Source of the DNA: Alloyangia mangrovi
GTDB lineage: Bacteria > Pseudomonadota > Alphaproteobacteria > Rhodobacterales > Rhodobacteraceae
DNA length: 64,000 nucleotides
Reading direction: 5' to 3'
Assembly (NCBI RefSeq): GCF_002300555.2
Contig: NZ_NTHN02000022.1
Coordinates: forward strand, 17,081-81,080
Shown: positions 1 through 8,401 of the stretch, piece by piece
Position numbering within the stretch: position 1 is the first letter of the stretch
Layout: each line of letters begins with the position of its first letter
Notes under the pieces: generated by a model
Database searches by the model: none
What the model was told of the DNA's origin: nothing
What the model saw: only the letters and a program-made list of their open reading frames with translations
Position numbers and translations under genes: made by a program

Positions 1-1532
1 ATGAGCTGCAGTCCCAGCATCCGCCAGGCGCCCAGCTCACGCAGGCAGCGGCGGGGATGGCGCATGTGGACCCGCCAAGTGATCAGGTAGCCCTTGAGCC
101 AGCGCGAGCGCTGCCGGATCCAGGGCCAGAGCCGGCAGTTGGCCTCTTCCCGGGTGACCAGCGGCAGCAACTCGGTGCGATAGCCGAAGCGGGCCAGCCG
201 GATGCCGAGGTCGGCATCTTCGGTGACGTTATGCGCATCCCAGCCGCCGACACGGTCGAGCGCCTCGCGGCGGAAGAAGACCGTGGTGCCGCCCAGCGGG
301 ATGGCAAAGCCGAGCCGCGCGAAGCCGGGCAACAGGACTCGGAACCAAGAGGCGTATTCGAGGGTGAAGCAGCGCGAGAGCCAGTTTGCCTTGGGATTGT
401 AGAAGTCGAGAATGCCTTGCACGCAGCCGACCTCGGGCGGGGCGCGGCTGAGATGCGCGACGAGGTGGCGCAATTGGTCTGGGGCCGGGCTGTCCTCGGC
501 GTCGTAGATCCCGATGAGCGTGCCACGGGCAAAGTTGAGCGCGTAGTTCAGCGCGCGGGGTTTGGTGGTCACCCCACCGGGCGGCACCTCGACGATGCGC
601 ATCCATGGCGGAAGCGCCGCCGCGTCGAGTGTGGCGCGGGTGATCCTGTCCCCGGCCTCGAGCACCAGCAGCACCTCGAGCGCCGCGCGTGGGTAATCGA
701 GCCTGTCAAGGCGCTCCACCAGCGTGGCGGCGATGGTCTCCTCGCGGTGCAGCGGGACCATCAGCGAGACGGTGGGGTTTCCCGAGCGGCCGCCCTTCGG
801 GCCCGAGGGAGTGGGGGGCAGGGGGAGTATGCCGGCGACGAAAGCCGCCAGCTTGGCAAGCTGCGCGACCAGCATCGTCGCCGCGGCAAGCGCGAGGGCG
901 CCGCCAAAGAAAACTGTCGGGAGACTGAAGAGCAGCGTCAGAAGCGCGACCGTGGCCAGGGCGAGCAACGCGGCCCGGGCCGGGGGCAGCCGGTTCATGT
1001 CGCGGCAACTGAGATCGGAGGGCAGGCCGGTCTCGGCCCTTAGCGCCATCTCCGCGGCGTGGCGCTCGGTGATCTCGGCGACGATGTCCGCCTCGGTTGC
1101 AAGCGCGAGAACCACGCGCCCTTCGCTCTCGGGCAGCAGGGCACGGACCCGGGCAAAGCCCTCGGGATGGGCCATGGCAAGCAGCAGCCCGTCATCGATC
1201 CGGATCCAGGGCAGCGCGCTGTGGCGCAGGCAGATGTCTGGCGGGAGCAGATCAGCGAGCGCGGCGGCGGGCGGGGCGGTCAGCCGGGACAGGGCGGGCG
1301 CGCCGTGGCTGCGCGCCAGCGCGTCGCGAAGCCGTTCCGGCGAGACGTGTCCCTCGGCCTGCAGCAGGCGGGAAAGGGGAGTGCGCTCGCGTCGGCTGCG
1401 GGTCAGCGCCTCGAGCGCCTGCACTTCGTCCAAGACCCCGTCCTCCAGGAGGAGCGTGGAAATGGGACGGCCGAGATCTGGCAGCCCGCTGGCGCGCCGG
1501 CGGGTCTGGGACGTCGGAGGCGTGTCCTGCAT
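1..1532 (-). CDS. Family 2 glycosyltransferase with N-terminal MshEN-like region (C-terminus cut by window edge)
   Basis: The frame is open from the ATG at 1532 to the window edge, giving 510 visible residues. Residues ~20-160 resemble the N-terminal domain of type II secretion ATPases (T2SSE_N/MshEN): helical, with SRLLQAEGHVSPERLRDAL and a downstream RIDDGLLLAMAHPEG segment. Two membrane segments follow at ~186-232. A GT2 catalytic domain starts at ~253, with the donor-site DAED at ~344-347, TEDADLG at ~438-444 and the acceptor motif QRSRW at ~474-478. It is probably an inner-membrane processive glycosyltransferase for a polysaccharide; further membrane segments are expected beyond the edge. 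An AGGAG ribosome site lies 6-8 nt upstream and overlaps the start of the inverted repeat at 1541-1570. The substrate cannot be told from sequence. Confidence 0.85.
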   Translation of the reverse strand, partial: MQDTPPTSQTRRRASGLPDLGRPISTLLLEDGVLDEVQALEALTRSRRERTPLSRLLQAEGHVSPERLRDALARSHGAPALSRLTAPPAAALADLLPPDICLRHSALPWIRIDDGLLLAMAHPEGFARVRALLPESEGRVVLALATEADIVAEITERHAAEMALRAETGLPSDLSCRDMNRLPPARAALLALATVALLTLLFSLPTVFFGGALALAAATMLVAQLAKLAAFVAGILPLPPTPSGPKGGRSGNPTVSLMVPLHREETIAATLVERLDRLDYPRAALEVLLVLEAGDRITRATLDAAALPPWMRIVEVPPGGVTTKPRALNYALNFARGTLIGIYDAEDSPAPDQLRHLVAHLSRAPPEVGCVQGILDFYNPKANWLSRCFTLEYASWFRVLLPGFARLGFAIPLGGTTVFFRREALDRVGGWDAHNVTEDADLGIRLARFGYRTELLPLVTREEANCRLWPWIRQRSRWLKGYLITWRVHMRHPRRCLRELGAWRMLGLQL

Positions 1533-1540
1533 GACAGACT

Positions 1541-1570
1541 CCTGAACTCTCTGGATGCAGAGAGTTCAGG
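1541..1570. repeat. Perfect 13-bp inverted repeat between carA and the glycosyltransferase gene
   Basis: The arms CCTGAACTCTCTG (1541-1553) and CAGAGAGTTCAGG (1558-1570) are exact complements around a GATG tetraloop. There is no T-run on either strand, so a classical rho-independent terminator is not obvious, although the place (downstream of carA on the minus strand) suits transcription termination or RNA processing. The stem overlaps the glycosyltransferase ribosome site and could mask it. The core AACTCTCT/AGAGAGTT recurs at 3461-3484. Confidence 0.7.
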
Positions 1571-1628
1571 GTATGTCGGTAAATTGAGCGTTAAATTGTG
1601 GCCATCCGCGAAACAAATCGCGGAAAGA

Positions 1629-2775
1629 TCACATGTTGTTCACGAACCGTTCGAACAGGTAGAAGCTGTCCTGCGGGCCGGGGCTGGCTTCGGGGTGGTG
1701 CTGCACCGAGAACACCGGCCGGTCGGTCATGCGAATCCCGCAGTTCGAGCCATCGAAGAGACTCACGTGGCTCTCGACCACACCGGCGGGCAGCGTCTGG
1801 CCGTCGACGGCGAAGCCGTGGTTCATCGAGGTGATCTCGACCTTGCCGGTCTCGAGTTCCTTGACCGGGTGGTTCGCGCCGTGGTGGCCGTGATTCATCT
1901 TGATGGTCTTGGCGCCGAGCGCCAGCGCCAGCATCTGGTGACCAAGGCAGATGCCGAAGATCGGCAGGTCGGTGTCGTCGAGGATGCCCTTGATCATCGG
2001 CACGGCGTATTTGCCGGTGGCGGCAGGGTCGCCCGGGCCGTTCGACAGGAAGACGCCGTCGGGATTGTGCGCGAGCACCTCCTCTTTCGTCGCCGTGGCG
2101 GGCAGCACGGTCACCTCGCAGCCGGCCGAGGCCAGGCACCGGAGGATGTTGCGCTTGGCGCCGTAGTCGATGGCGACCACTTTCTTGCGCGGGTTGGTCT
2201 GGGTCTTGTAGCCATCCGGCCAGGCCCACCGCATCTCGTCCCAGCGGTAGCTCTGGGCGCAGGTCACGTCCTTGGCGAGATCGAGCCCGGTGAGGCCCGG
2301 GAAGGCGCGGGCCGAGGCGACCAGCGCCGCGACGTCGAAGACGCCCTCGGGGTTATGCGCGATGGCGACGTGCGGCGCGCCCTGCTGGCGGATCGCGCGG
2401 GTCAACCGCCGGGTGTCGATACCGCCGATGGCGATGCGGCCGCGGGCCGCCAGCCACTCGGAGAGTTGCTGCACCGCGCGCCAGTTGGAGGACTGCGTCG
2501 GCATCCATTTCACCACCATGCCCGCGGCGACCGGATCGCCGGTCTCATCGTCCTCGGGGTTCACCCCGGTGTTGCCGATGTGCGGGAATGTGAAGGTGAC
2601 GATCTGCCCTGCGTAGGACGGATCGGTCATGATTTCCTGGTAGCCGGACATCGAGGTGTTGAAGCAGAGCTCGGCCTGCGCCTCACCCGTGGCGCCGAAC
2701 CCCTGTCCGTAAAACAGCGTCCCATCGGCGAGCGCGAGGCATGCGGTGGGCTTTTGGGGGGGTGGCGAGCGACAT
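1629..2775 (-). pseudogene. carA: Carbamoyl-phosphate synthase small subunit, apparent 1-base frameshift near the start
   Basis: CarA is the glutaminase subunit that feeds ammonia to CarB for arginine and pyrimidine synthesis. The in-frame body (340 residues from the internal ATG at 2651) carries the CPSase small-chain domain and a class I glutamine amidotransferase domain, with the nucleophile Cys in FGICLGHQM. The natural start is the ATG at 2775, but the first codons are in another frame. Removing one G from the seven-G run at 2756-2762 restores MSLATPQKPTACLALADGTLFYG and a 381-residue protein, the usual CarA length. With the run as read, the protein would stop early or start 41 residues late. 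carA is normally essential for prototrophy, so a sequence error is the likeliest explanation. carB is not in the window. Confidence 0.9.
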
Positions 2776-2971
2776 GGCGCGACTCCTGTTCAGATCTGGG
2801 CGGGAAGCAAATCGCGCCATGCCTAAGGGAAGCGCTCGAAAGGGTCAAGCGCTGATTTCCTCAAATAAATGAAGCAAAAACAATGACTTCCGTTGGAGTA
2901 AGGCGGGATTGCGCCCTTTGGAGCCTTTCTGTAGTCTCGGGGCTTGGAAACGTAAGGGGATATCCTTTCCG

Positions 2972-3439
2972 ATGGATTTGCGCGAACGCATCAAGGCTGC
3001 CACCAAGCAGGCCATGAAAGACAAGGACTCCGAGCGGCTCTCGACGCTGCGTCTGATCACCGCCGCGGTGAAGGACCGGGACATCGCTGCCCGCGCCGAA
3101 GGCAATGACGACGGTGTCGAGGATGCGGAGCTGCTGTCGATCCTCGCCAAGATGGTGAAGCAGCGCCGCGAGAGCGCGCGCACCTACGAAGAGGGCGGGC
3201 GGCTCGACCTTGCCGAGGCAGAACTGGCCGAGATCCCGATCATCGAGGAGTTCCTGCCCAAGCCGCTGAACGACGAAGAGGTCTCGCAGGCGGTGGATGC
3301 GGCGGTCCGCGAAGTGGGCGCAAGCTCGATCCGCGACATGGGCCGGGTGATGGGTGTACTGAAGACTCGCTACCAGGGTCGCATGGACTTCGGCGCCGTG
3401 GGCCCGATGGTCAAGGACCGGCTCGCCGCGGCGGGCTGA
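2972..3439 (+). CDS. GatB/YqeY domain-containing protein
   Basis: A 155-residue soluble protein of the YqeY family, which resembles the C-terminal tRNA-binding tail of GatB. It begins MDLRERIKAATKQAMK, then an LSTLRLITAAVKDRDIAAR segment and the conserved EIPIIEEFLPKPLNDEEV region at ~85-105; the end has the typical MGRVMGVLK...GRMDFG. The start at 2972 is chosen because AAGGGGA lies 11 nt upstream and the N-terminus then matches the family. It is divergent from carA, as often seen in alphaproteobacteria. The function in this standalone family is not firmly known; a tRNA-related role is inferred. Confidence 0.88.
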   Translation: MDLRERIKAATKQAMKDKDSERLSTLRLITAAVKDRDIAARAEGNDDGVEDAELLSILAKMVKQRRESARTYEEGGRLDLAEAELAEIPIIEEFLPKPLNDEEVSQAVDAAVREVGASSIRDMGRVMGVLKTRYQGRMDFGAVGPMVKDRLAAAG

Positions 3440-3460
3440 GGCAAATTCGCAAAGGAATTG

Positions 3461-3484
3461 GCAACTCTCTTCGCAGAGAGTTGC
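3461..3484. terminator. Bidirectional hairpin between convergent genes
   Basis: The perfect 10-bp arms GCAACTCTCT (3461-3470) and AGAGAGTTGC (3475-3484) flank a TCGC loop. It lies between the end of the yqeY-like gene (+) and the end of the glycosyltransferase-like gene (-), the expected place for a shared terminator. There is no T-run. The core matches the inverted repeat at 1541-1570. Confidence 0.55.
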
Positions 3485-3494
3485 AGTCCAAGCG

Positions 3495-4406
3495 TCAGGG
3501 GGCGGGAAACTTTTCCGCCACCTTTGCCAGCTCTTCGGGATCGCTGATCCGGAAGCGCTGCACGAAGCGGGTCTTGAACCCCACGCGCCCGCGCCGGGCG
3601 CCGAAGTTTTCCCCGTGGTTCAGCACGTAAAGCACCGCTGGTTCGCGGAACGCCACCGGCACCCGCCCGGCCAGCGCCGCGAGGTAGGGGAACATCCGGT
3701 GCTCGTGCTGGGTCATCTCGCGCATGAATTTGGCGCTCTGCGGCAGTGCCGGGTTGTGATGCAACGCCAGGCAGGAGCCGCAGAGCTTCCAGAACGGCTT
3801 GCGCAGCGGCCGCGCGGCGGTCGGCGGACCGGCGAGCGCAACGTCGCCCGTGGCGTGATCCATGACGTAGCCTTCTTCGACGAGGTAGCCCGCCTCCTGC
3901 CGCTCCAGCATCTCGGCCACCGTGCCGTCGCGCAGCAGGTCGTCGGCATCGAAGCTCATGACATAGGACGGGCGCGTGACGGTCTCGCCAAGGTGGTCGC
4001 AGAGCGCCGCCAGCTTGCGCCACTTGTCGTTGCCGGGGGTCGGATCGTAAAATGGCAGCCAGCCGATGCGCGCGTCTCCGGCCAGTGCCTCGGGCAAGGG
4101 CGGGCGCTGTTGGCAGCAGATCACGGCCCGCCACGCGCCCTCCTGCCGCCGGAAGCTCTCGAGCGTCTGCGCCAGCCGGGCGATCACCGCCTGCCAGTCG
4201 CCGACATGATGCGGGCCGACCAGCGGGATTAGGAAGACGACGTCTTCGGCGCGGGGCCGCGTCACTCCCGCCGAGGCCGCCCTCAGCGCCAGCGCGGCGC
4301 GCTCCGAGGCCACGGGCGACAGGCGCTCGGCCAGCGCAGGGCTCAGCGCGGCTGCAAGGCGCAGGGCGCGGCGCTTCATCTTTTTGGTGGCGGGGACCTG
4401 GGCCAT
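3495..4406 (-). CDS. Glycosyltransferase-like protein (GT-A fold, GT2-like)
   Basis: 303 residues. A short basic N-terminus (KKMKRRALRLAAALSP) is followed from ~55 by a GT-A-like region: FLIPLVGPHHVGDW, then RQEGAWRAVICCQQ and the likely metal-binding MSFDADDLL at ~149-157. Near the C-terminus are LYVLNHGENFGARRG and a conserved VGFKTRFVQRF segment. No membrane segment is evident. It is probably a sugar transferase acting on a surface or capsular glycan, but the substrate is unknown. It lies 17 nt after the DUF2244 gene on the same strand, probably in one transcript. AAAGG precedes the ATG at 4406. Confidence 0.7.
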   Translation of the reverse strand: MAQVPATKKMKRRALRLAAALSPALAERLSPVASERAALALRAASAGVTRPRAEDVVFLIPLVGPHHVGDWQAVIARLAQTLESFRRQEGAWRAVICCQQRPPLPEALAGDARIGWLPFYDPTPGNDKWRKLAALCDHLGETVTRPSYVMSFDADDLLRDGTVAEMLERQEAGYLVEEGYVMDHATGDVALAGPPTAARPLRKPFWKLCGSCLALHHNPALPQSAKFMREMTQHEHRMFPYLAALAGRVPVAFREPAVLYVLNHGENFGARRGRVGFKTRFVQRFRISDPEELAKVAEKFPAP

Positions 4407-4423
4407 GGAAACCTTTCGCGCGG

Positions 4424-4918
4424 TCAGGGCCGCGCCAGAAGCCGCAGCCGGTCGGAAAGCTCGAGATAGAGCGTCTTGCGCTCCTCTTCGCTCAGAAAGG
4501 CGCCGATCTCAACCTCGCGTCCGCTGCCCCTGAGCGTGACGTAATAGGGCACCGGCCCGCCGGCCTCGTGCATCTGCGCGCTGACCCAATAGGTGTTGCT
4601 CTGCCAATCCTGCGCAGGGCCGCGGGGATTGTGCCGGATCAGATGGGTGGTTTCGGGCGACAAGGTCAGCACCTCGACGATCTGCCGGTCCCTCTCGTTG
4701 CGGCGCAGCGCGTACCAGATGCCCCAGAGCGCGGCGAGCATGAAGGGCAGAAGCCCCCAGAGCAGATGCGTGCCAAGCAGCCCGTAGAAGGGGATCAGCG
4801 CCATGAAGAAGAAGATCCCTATGAAGGTGACGAACCCCTTGGCGGAAAGCGATTGGTGCGGCCAGAGCGTCAGCTCGCCGCCCGTGTCGTCCGGGGCTGT
4901 CGTCCACCTGTAGGGCAT
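4424..4918 (-). CDS. DUF2244 domain-containing integral membrane protein
   Basis: A 164-residue protein that matches the DUF2244 pattern: a short cytoplasmic start (MPYRWTTAPDDTGGELTLWPHQSLS), two closely spaced membrane helices at ~28-65 (FVTFIGIFFFMALIPFYGLL and GLLPFMLAALWGIWYAL), then a soluble domain with RQIVEVLTLSPE...IRHNP and a conserved GREVEIGAFLSEEERKTL near the end. The start at 4918 gives the family's usual length; a longer in-frame extension upstream has no family character. It lies between the glycosyltransferase-like gene and the metallophosphoesterase on the same strand. In roseobacters this family often neighbours respiratory genes; no function is established. Confidence 0.85.
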   Translation of the reverse strand: MPYRWTTAPDDTGGELTLWPHQSLSAKGFVTFIGIFFFMALIPFYGLLGTHLLWGLLPFMLAALWGIWYALRRNERDRQIVEVLTLSPETTHLIRHNPRGPAQDWQSNTYWVSAQMHEAGGPVPYYVTLRGSGREVEIGAFLSEEERKTLYLELSDRLRLLARP

Positions 4919-4965
4919 GGGCGGAGAGTAGCATCGGGGCGCGGGCTGTCGACGGGAATTGCCGA

Positions 4966-5714
4966 TCAGAGGCTGATCCAGCCGGTTTCCAGCGCCGTGG
5001 CCCAGTCGTCGCGTCCGTGGTCGCGGGCGAGGACCACCATGCGTGACGGATCGTAGGGCACATGGTGGTGCGCCACCTGCCAACCCGCACCCTGCCGCTC
5101 GAGCGTGGCGAAGCAGGCGGCGGGCGTACCTGTTTCGACCACATGCGGCAGCGGATGGGTGTCGGTATATCCCGGGCAGCCGACGCTGCCGGGGTTGACG
5201 ATGGTCTGCCCCTGCCAGCTTACGACGCGGGGCAGGTGAGTATGACCGCAGAGCAGCAGGCCCTGCGCCACCCCGTCGAGATGCCGCGCGACCCGCGCGC
5301 GCCCGCGGGATGCACCGTGCCGTGCCGGTCCACTTCGTGCAGCCAGTAGGTCTCGTCGGCGCCGGGGGTGGCGTGGCAGAGGAAGCCGCCCTCGAGCTCC
5401 AGCGTCATCGGCAGGGAGCGCAGCCAGTCCAGCGCCGCGCGCGGCAGCTGGTCATGCGCCACCCGGTCCGAAGGGCCCATCTCGCCGGGAGCCTGGGTGA
5501 TCAGGTAACGGTCGTGGTTGCCGCGCACCGTCGGCATGGGGCGGGCGCGCAGGATCTCCCATGTCTCGCCCGCCGCCAGCGGGCCGCTGAACATGTCACC
5601 AAGGTTGACCACCATGCCGAGGCCCATGGCATCGATCCGCGCCAGCACCGTCTCCAGCGCATCGGCATTGCCATGGATGTCGGCGATTGCAGCGAAGCGG
5701 TCGGGCAGGGTCAT
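4966..5714 (-). pseudogene. Metallophosphoesterase (YfcE/MJ0936-like), apparent frameshift
   Basis: The N-terminal part (from the ATG at 5714, behind GAGGAG) has the calcineurin-type motifs IADIHGN, NLGDMFSG and VRGNHDR. The C-terminal part, in another frame, has LLLCGHTHLPR and NPGSVGCPGY. Both halves are needed for the dinuclear metal site. The frame changes inside the CG-rich stretch at about 5293-5306; losing one GC dinucleotide gives a smooth HPAGARVARHLDGVAQGLLLCGHTH and a protein of about 248 residues, a normal family length. As read, the first frame ends at 5220 after 164 residues and lacks the GHTH ligands. Either a recent lesion or a sequencing error; the rest of the gene shows no decay. 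Substrate unknown (phosphodiesterase or protein phosphatase activity is typical of the family). Confidence 0.85.
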
Positions 5715-5748
5715 GGCGGTCTCCTCGGAATGCGGTCCGCAAAAGAGA

Positions 5749-5778
5749 ACCGGCCCCGAGGGTTTCCCCGGGGCCGGT
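5749..5778 (-). terminator. Rho-independent terminator of ctaD
   Basis: The inverted repeat ACCGGCCCCG (5749-5758) / CGGGGCCGGT (5769-5778) has a 10-nt spacer. Read on the minus strand it is followed by TTCTCTTTTG, giving a GC stem plus U-rich tail about 30 nt after the ctaD stop. Confidence 0.75.
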
Positions 5779-5807
5779 GCTTGTCAATCTCTCGAAGCGT
5801 CAGGCGC

Positions 5808-7481
5808 TCAGTGGGCGTGATGCTTGTCCCAGTCCTCGCGCTTCGGCAGTTGCTCGAAGGTGTGCTCGGGCGGCGGCGAAGGCAGGGTCCACTCCAGCGT
5901 GTCCGCGTATTCGTTCCACGGGTTTGCGGCGGTGCAGGCGGCGCCTTTGCGCAGCGAGTGCCACATGATCCAGAAGAAGAACAGGAAGGAAGCGAAGGAG
6001 ATCAGCGCGCCCCAGCTCGACACGTGGTTCCAGAGGGCAAAGGCCTCGGGGTAGTCGATGTAGCGGCGCGGCATGCCCTGGCGACCAAGGAAGTGCTGCG
6101 GGAAGAAGGTCAGGTTCGCACCGATGAACATGACGTAGAAGTGCAGCTTGCCGGCCCACTCGGGGTACATCTTCCCGGTCATCTTGGGGAAGTAGAAGTA
6201 GATCCCCGCGAAGATCGCGAACACCGCCCCCAGCGACATCACGTAGTGGAAGTGCGCCACGACGTAGTAGGTATCGTGGTAGGCGCGGTCGACGCCCGCC
6301 TGGCTCAGCACCACGCCGGTCACGCCGCCCATGGTGAAGAGGATCAGGAAGCCGAGCGCCCAGAGCATCGGTGTCTTGAACTCGATCGAGCCGCCCCACA
6401 TGGTGGCGATCCAGCTGAACACCTTCACACCGGTCGGTACCGCGATGACCATGGTTGCCAGCATGAAGTAGCTCTGCTGGGTCAGCGACATGCCCACCGT
6501 GTACATGTGGTGCGCCCAGACCACGAAGCCGAGCGCGCCGATCGCGATGATCGCCCAGACCATTGGCAAGTAGCCGAAGACGGGCTTGCGCGAGAAGGTC
6601 GCGATCACGTGGGAGATGATGCCGAAGCCGGGCAGGATCACGATATACACTTCCGGGTGGCCGAAGAACCACAGGATGTGCTGGTAGAGGATCGGATCGC
6701 CGCCGCCTGCCGGGTTGAAGAAGGTCGTCCCGAAGTTGCGGTCGGTCAGCAGCATGGTGATCGCGCCGGCCAGAACGGGCAGCGACAGCAGGATCAGCCA
6801 CGAGGTGACGAAGATCGACCAGGAGAACAGCGGCACCTTGAACAGGGTCATGCCCGGGGCACGCATGTTCAGGAAGGTGGTGATCATGTTGATCGCGCCG
6901 AGGATCGACGAGGCACCCGAGACGTGCACCGCGAAGATCGCGAGGTCGGTCGAGAGGCCGGATTCACTGGTCGACAGCGGCGGGTAGAGCACCCAGCCGA
7001 TGCCCGAGCCGAGCTGGCCGTTGCCGCCGGGGGCAAAGACCGAGCAGACCGCCAGGGTCGAGCCGGTGACATAGAGCCAGTAGCTCAGGTTGTTCATCCT
7101 CGGGAAGGCCATGTCCGGCGCGCCGATCTGCAGCGGCATGAAGTAGTTGCCGAAGCCGCCGAACAGCGCGGGAATGACCACGAAGAACATCATGAGGATC
7201 CCGTGGCCGGTGATCATCACGTTCCACAGATGCCCGTTGGGGGTACAATTCTCGACCGAAGTCGGGAAGAGGCGCGCGCCCTCCATGCACATGTACTGCA
7301 CGCCCGGGCTCATCAGCTCCAGGCGCATGTAGACGGTGAAGGCCACGGAGATGAGGCCCACGAATGCCGCGGTAATCAGGTAGAGAATCCCGATATCCTT
7401 GTGATTCGTGGACATGAACCATCGGGTGAAAAACCCGCGGTCGTCCTCGTGCTCGTGGCCGTGAATGGCTGCATCTGCCAT
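5808..7481 (-). CDS. ctaD: Cytochrome c oxidase (aa3-type) subunit I
   Basis: CtaD is the catalytic haem-copper subunit that reduces O2 to water and pumps protons in the inner membrane. It has 557 residues and 12 expected membrane helices. Visible landmarks: MSTNHKDIG at the start; the haem a ligand region [24 protein letters not shown] with the crosslinked His-Tyr pair; the CuB ligands in [10 protein letters not shown]; and the haem ligands in [14 protein letters not shown]. The start at 7481 has AGGAGG 8-13 nt upstream; a longer in-frame extension has no coding character. In Rhodobacterales ctaD often stands apart from the ctaC-ctaB-ctaG-ctaE cluster, as here. A perfect FnrL-type box lies about 120 nt upstream of the start. 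Confidence 0.97.
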   Translation of the reverse strand: MADAAIHGHEHEDDRGFFTRWFMSTNHKDIGILYLITAAFVGLISVAFTVYMRLELMSPGVQYMCMEGARLFPTSVENCTPNGHLWNVMITGHGILMMFFVVIPALFGGFGNYFMPLQIGAPDMAFPRMNNLSYWLYVTGSTLAVCSVFAPGGNGQLGSGIGWVLYPPLSTSESGLSTDLAIFAVHVSGASSILGAINMITTFLNMRAPGMTLFKVPLFSWSIFVTSWLILLSLPVLAGAITMLLTDRNFGTTFFNPAGGGDPILYQHILWFFGHPEVYIVILPGFGIISHVIATFSRKPVFGYLPMVWAIIAIGALGFVVWAHHMYTVGMSLTQQSYFMLATMVIAVPTGVKVFSWIATMWGGSIEFKTPMLWALGFLILFTMGGVTGVVLSQAGVDRAYHDTYYVVAHFHYVMSLGAVFAIFAGIYFYFPKMTGKMYPEWAGKLHFYVMFIGANLTFFPQHFLGRQGMPRRYIDYPEAFALWNHVSSWGALISFASFLFFFWIMWHSLRKGAACTAANPWNEYADTLEWTLPSPPPEHTFEQLPKREDWDKHHAH

Positions 7482-7601
7482 TGCGTGCCTCCTGTTGGTC
7501 CTTATTAGGTACGTCCCTCGCAAGGGCGCGCACTTACTCCTCCACGCCCCACGTCTGCCAATCCTTTTAGATGCCGACCAACGACCGGGCAATCATCTCC
7601 T

Positions 7602-7615
7602 TTGATCTAGATCAA
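7602..7615. promoter_or_regulatory. FNR/FnrL-type binding site upstream of ctaD
   Basis: TTGATCTAGATCAA is a perfect match to the FNR-family consensus TTGAT-N4-ATCAA and a perfect palindrome. It lies 121 nt before the ctaD start in the 251-bp gap between ctaD and the amidase gene, in locally AT-rich sequence. FnrL-type regulators in Rhodobacterales adjust terminal oxidases to oxygen; repression or tuning of ctaD is inferred. Confidence 0.7.
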
Positions 7616-7732
7616 AATTAATTGTCGCACCCCCCCTCTTGCGCTTTCCGGGGTGCGGCGCGCAGCGGCTCGCAGCCGGGTCTTCCCGTCCTGTCCGAAC
7701 CTTAGCTATCGGGCGGCTCCCCGTCTTTGGGG

Positions 7733-8393
7733 TCAGGCGGCGGGCCAGCGCGCCGCGAGCCCGGCCATCAGCGCGCGGTCGGCGTCGTCGAGCGGGCCGG
7801 TCACGCCGGGGCGGAATCGGTCGCGGAAGGAGGTCAGCAGGGCGGGCAGGTGCTCGGGCGCAAAGCGGTAGCCGAAGCGCCGGGCGTCCTCGAGGAAATC
7901 GCCCGGATCGGCGGGCGCGGCGCTCACCGCCAGGCCCTTGGCGACGAGGCGGGGCCAGTCAAAGAGCGGGCCCGGATCGATCTTGCGGCCCGGCGCCATG
8001 CAGGCATGGCCGATGACCCGCTCGGGGGGGAATCGACCAACGCGCGAGGATGCCCGAGAGCAACACCTCCAGCGCAGCCATCTGCGCCTCGGGGAAGGGC
8101 TCGGCGCCGGTATTGGCGATCTCGATGCCGATGGAGCGGGAGTTGACCTCCTCCACCGTGCCCCAGGCGCCGAGTCCCGCGTGCCAGGCGCGCATCTCCT
8201 CGGTCACCAGTTGCCAGCAGGTGCCGTCGTAGCCGAGCACGTAATGGGCCGAGACCCCGGCCTCGGGGTTGCACAGCCAGTCGCGCGCAGCCTCGGCGGT
8301 CTTCATCGCAGTGTAGTGCAGCACAACGAGATCGGGCCGCGCGCCGAAGCGTCGCGGCCCGAAATTGTCAGACGGAAACCAGATCGGGTCCAA
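7733..8393 (-). pseudogene. N-acetylmuramoyl-L-alanine amidase (AmiD/AmpD type), apparent 1-base frameshift
   Basis: A zinc-dependent peptidoglycan amidase domain (amidase_2). The first part has WFPSDNFGPR, the zinc ligand in VVLHYTAM, AHYVLGYDGTCWQLV, AWHAG and SIGIEIANTG. The C-terminal part, in another frame, has the remaining ligands in IGHACMAPGRKIDPGPLFDW. The frames join if one G is removed from the seven-G run at 8024-8030, giving IPPERVIGHACM and a 219-residue protein. As read, translation leaves the frame before the last two zinc ligands, so the product would be inactive. The likely start is a TTG at 8393, since no ATG or GTG lies in frame before the first zinc ligand; it begins 8 nt after the stop of the upstream lipoprotein gene, so translation may be coupled. 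Confidence 0.85.
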
Positions 8394-8401
8394 GGCCCGG
8401 A

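Noticed and set aside
57..1043. Open frame of 328 residues on the plus strand
   Set aside because: Antisense shadow of the glycosyltransferase gene; Arg/Gly-rich with no family features.
1059..2855. Long plus-strand frame over carA
   Set aside because: Complement of carA and the 5' part of the glycosyltransferase; no recognisable protein.
5310..7508. 732-residue plus-strand frame
   Set aside because: Antisense of ctaD, which has complete haem-copper motifs; the frame is an effect of high GC.
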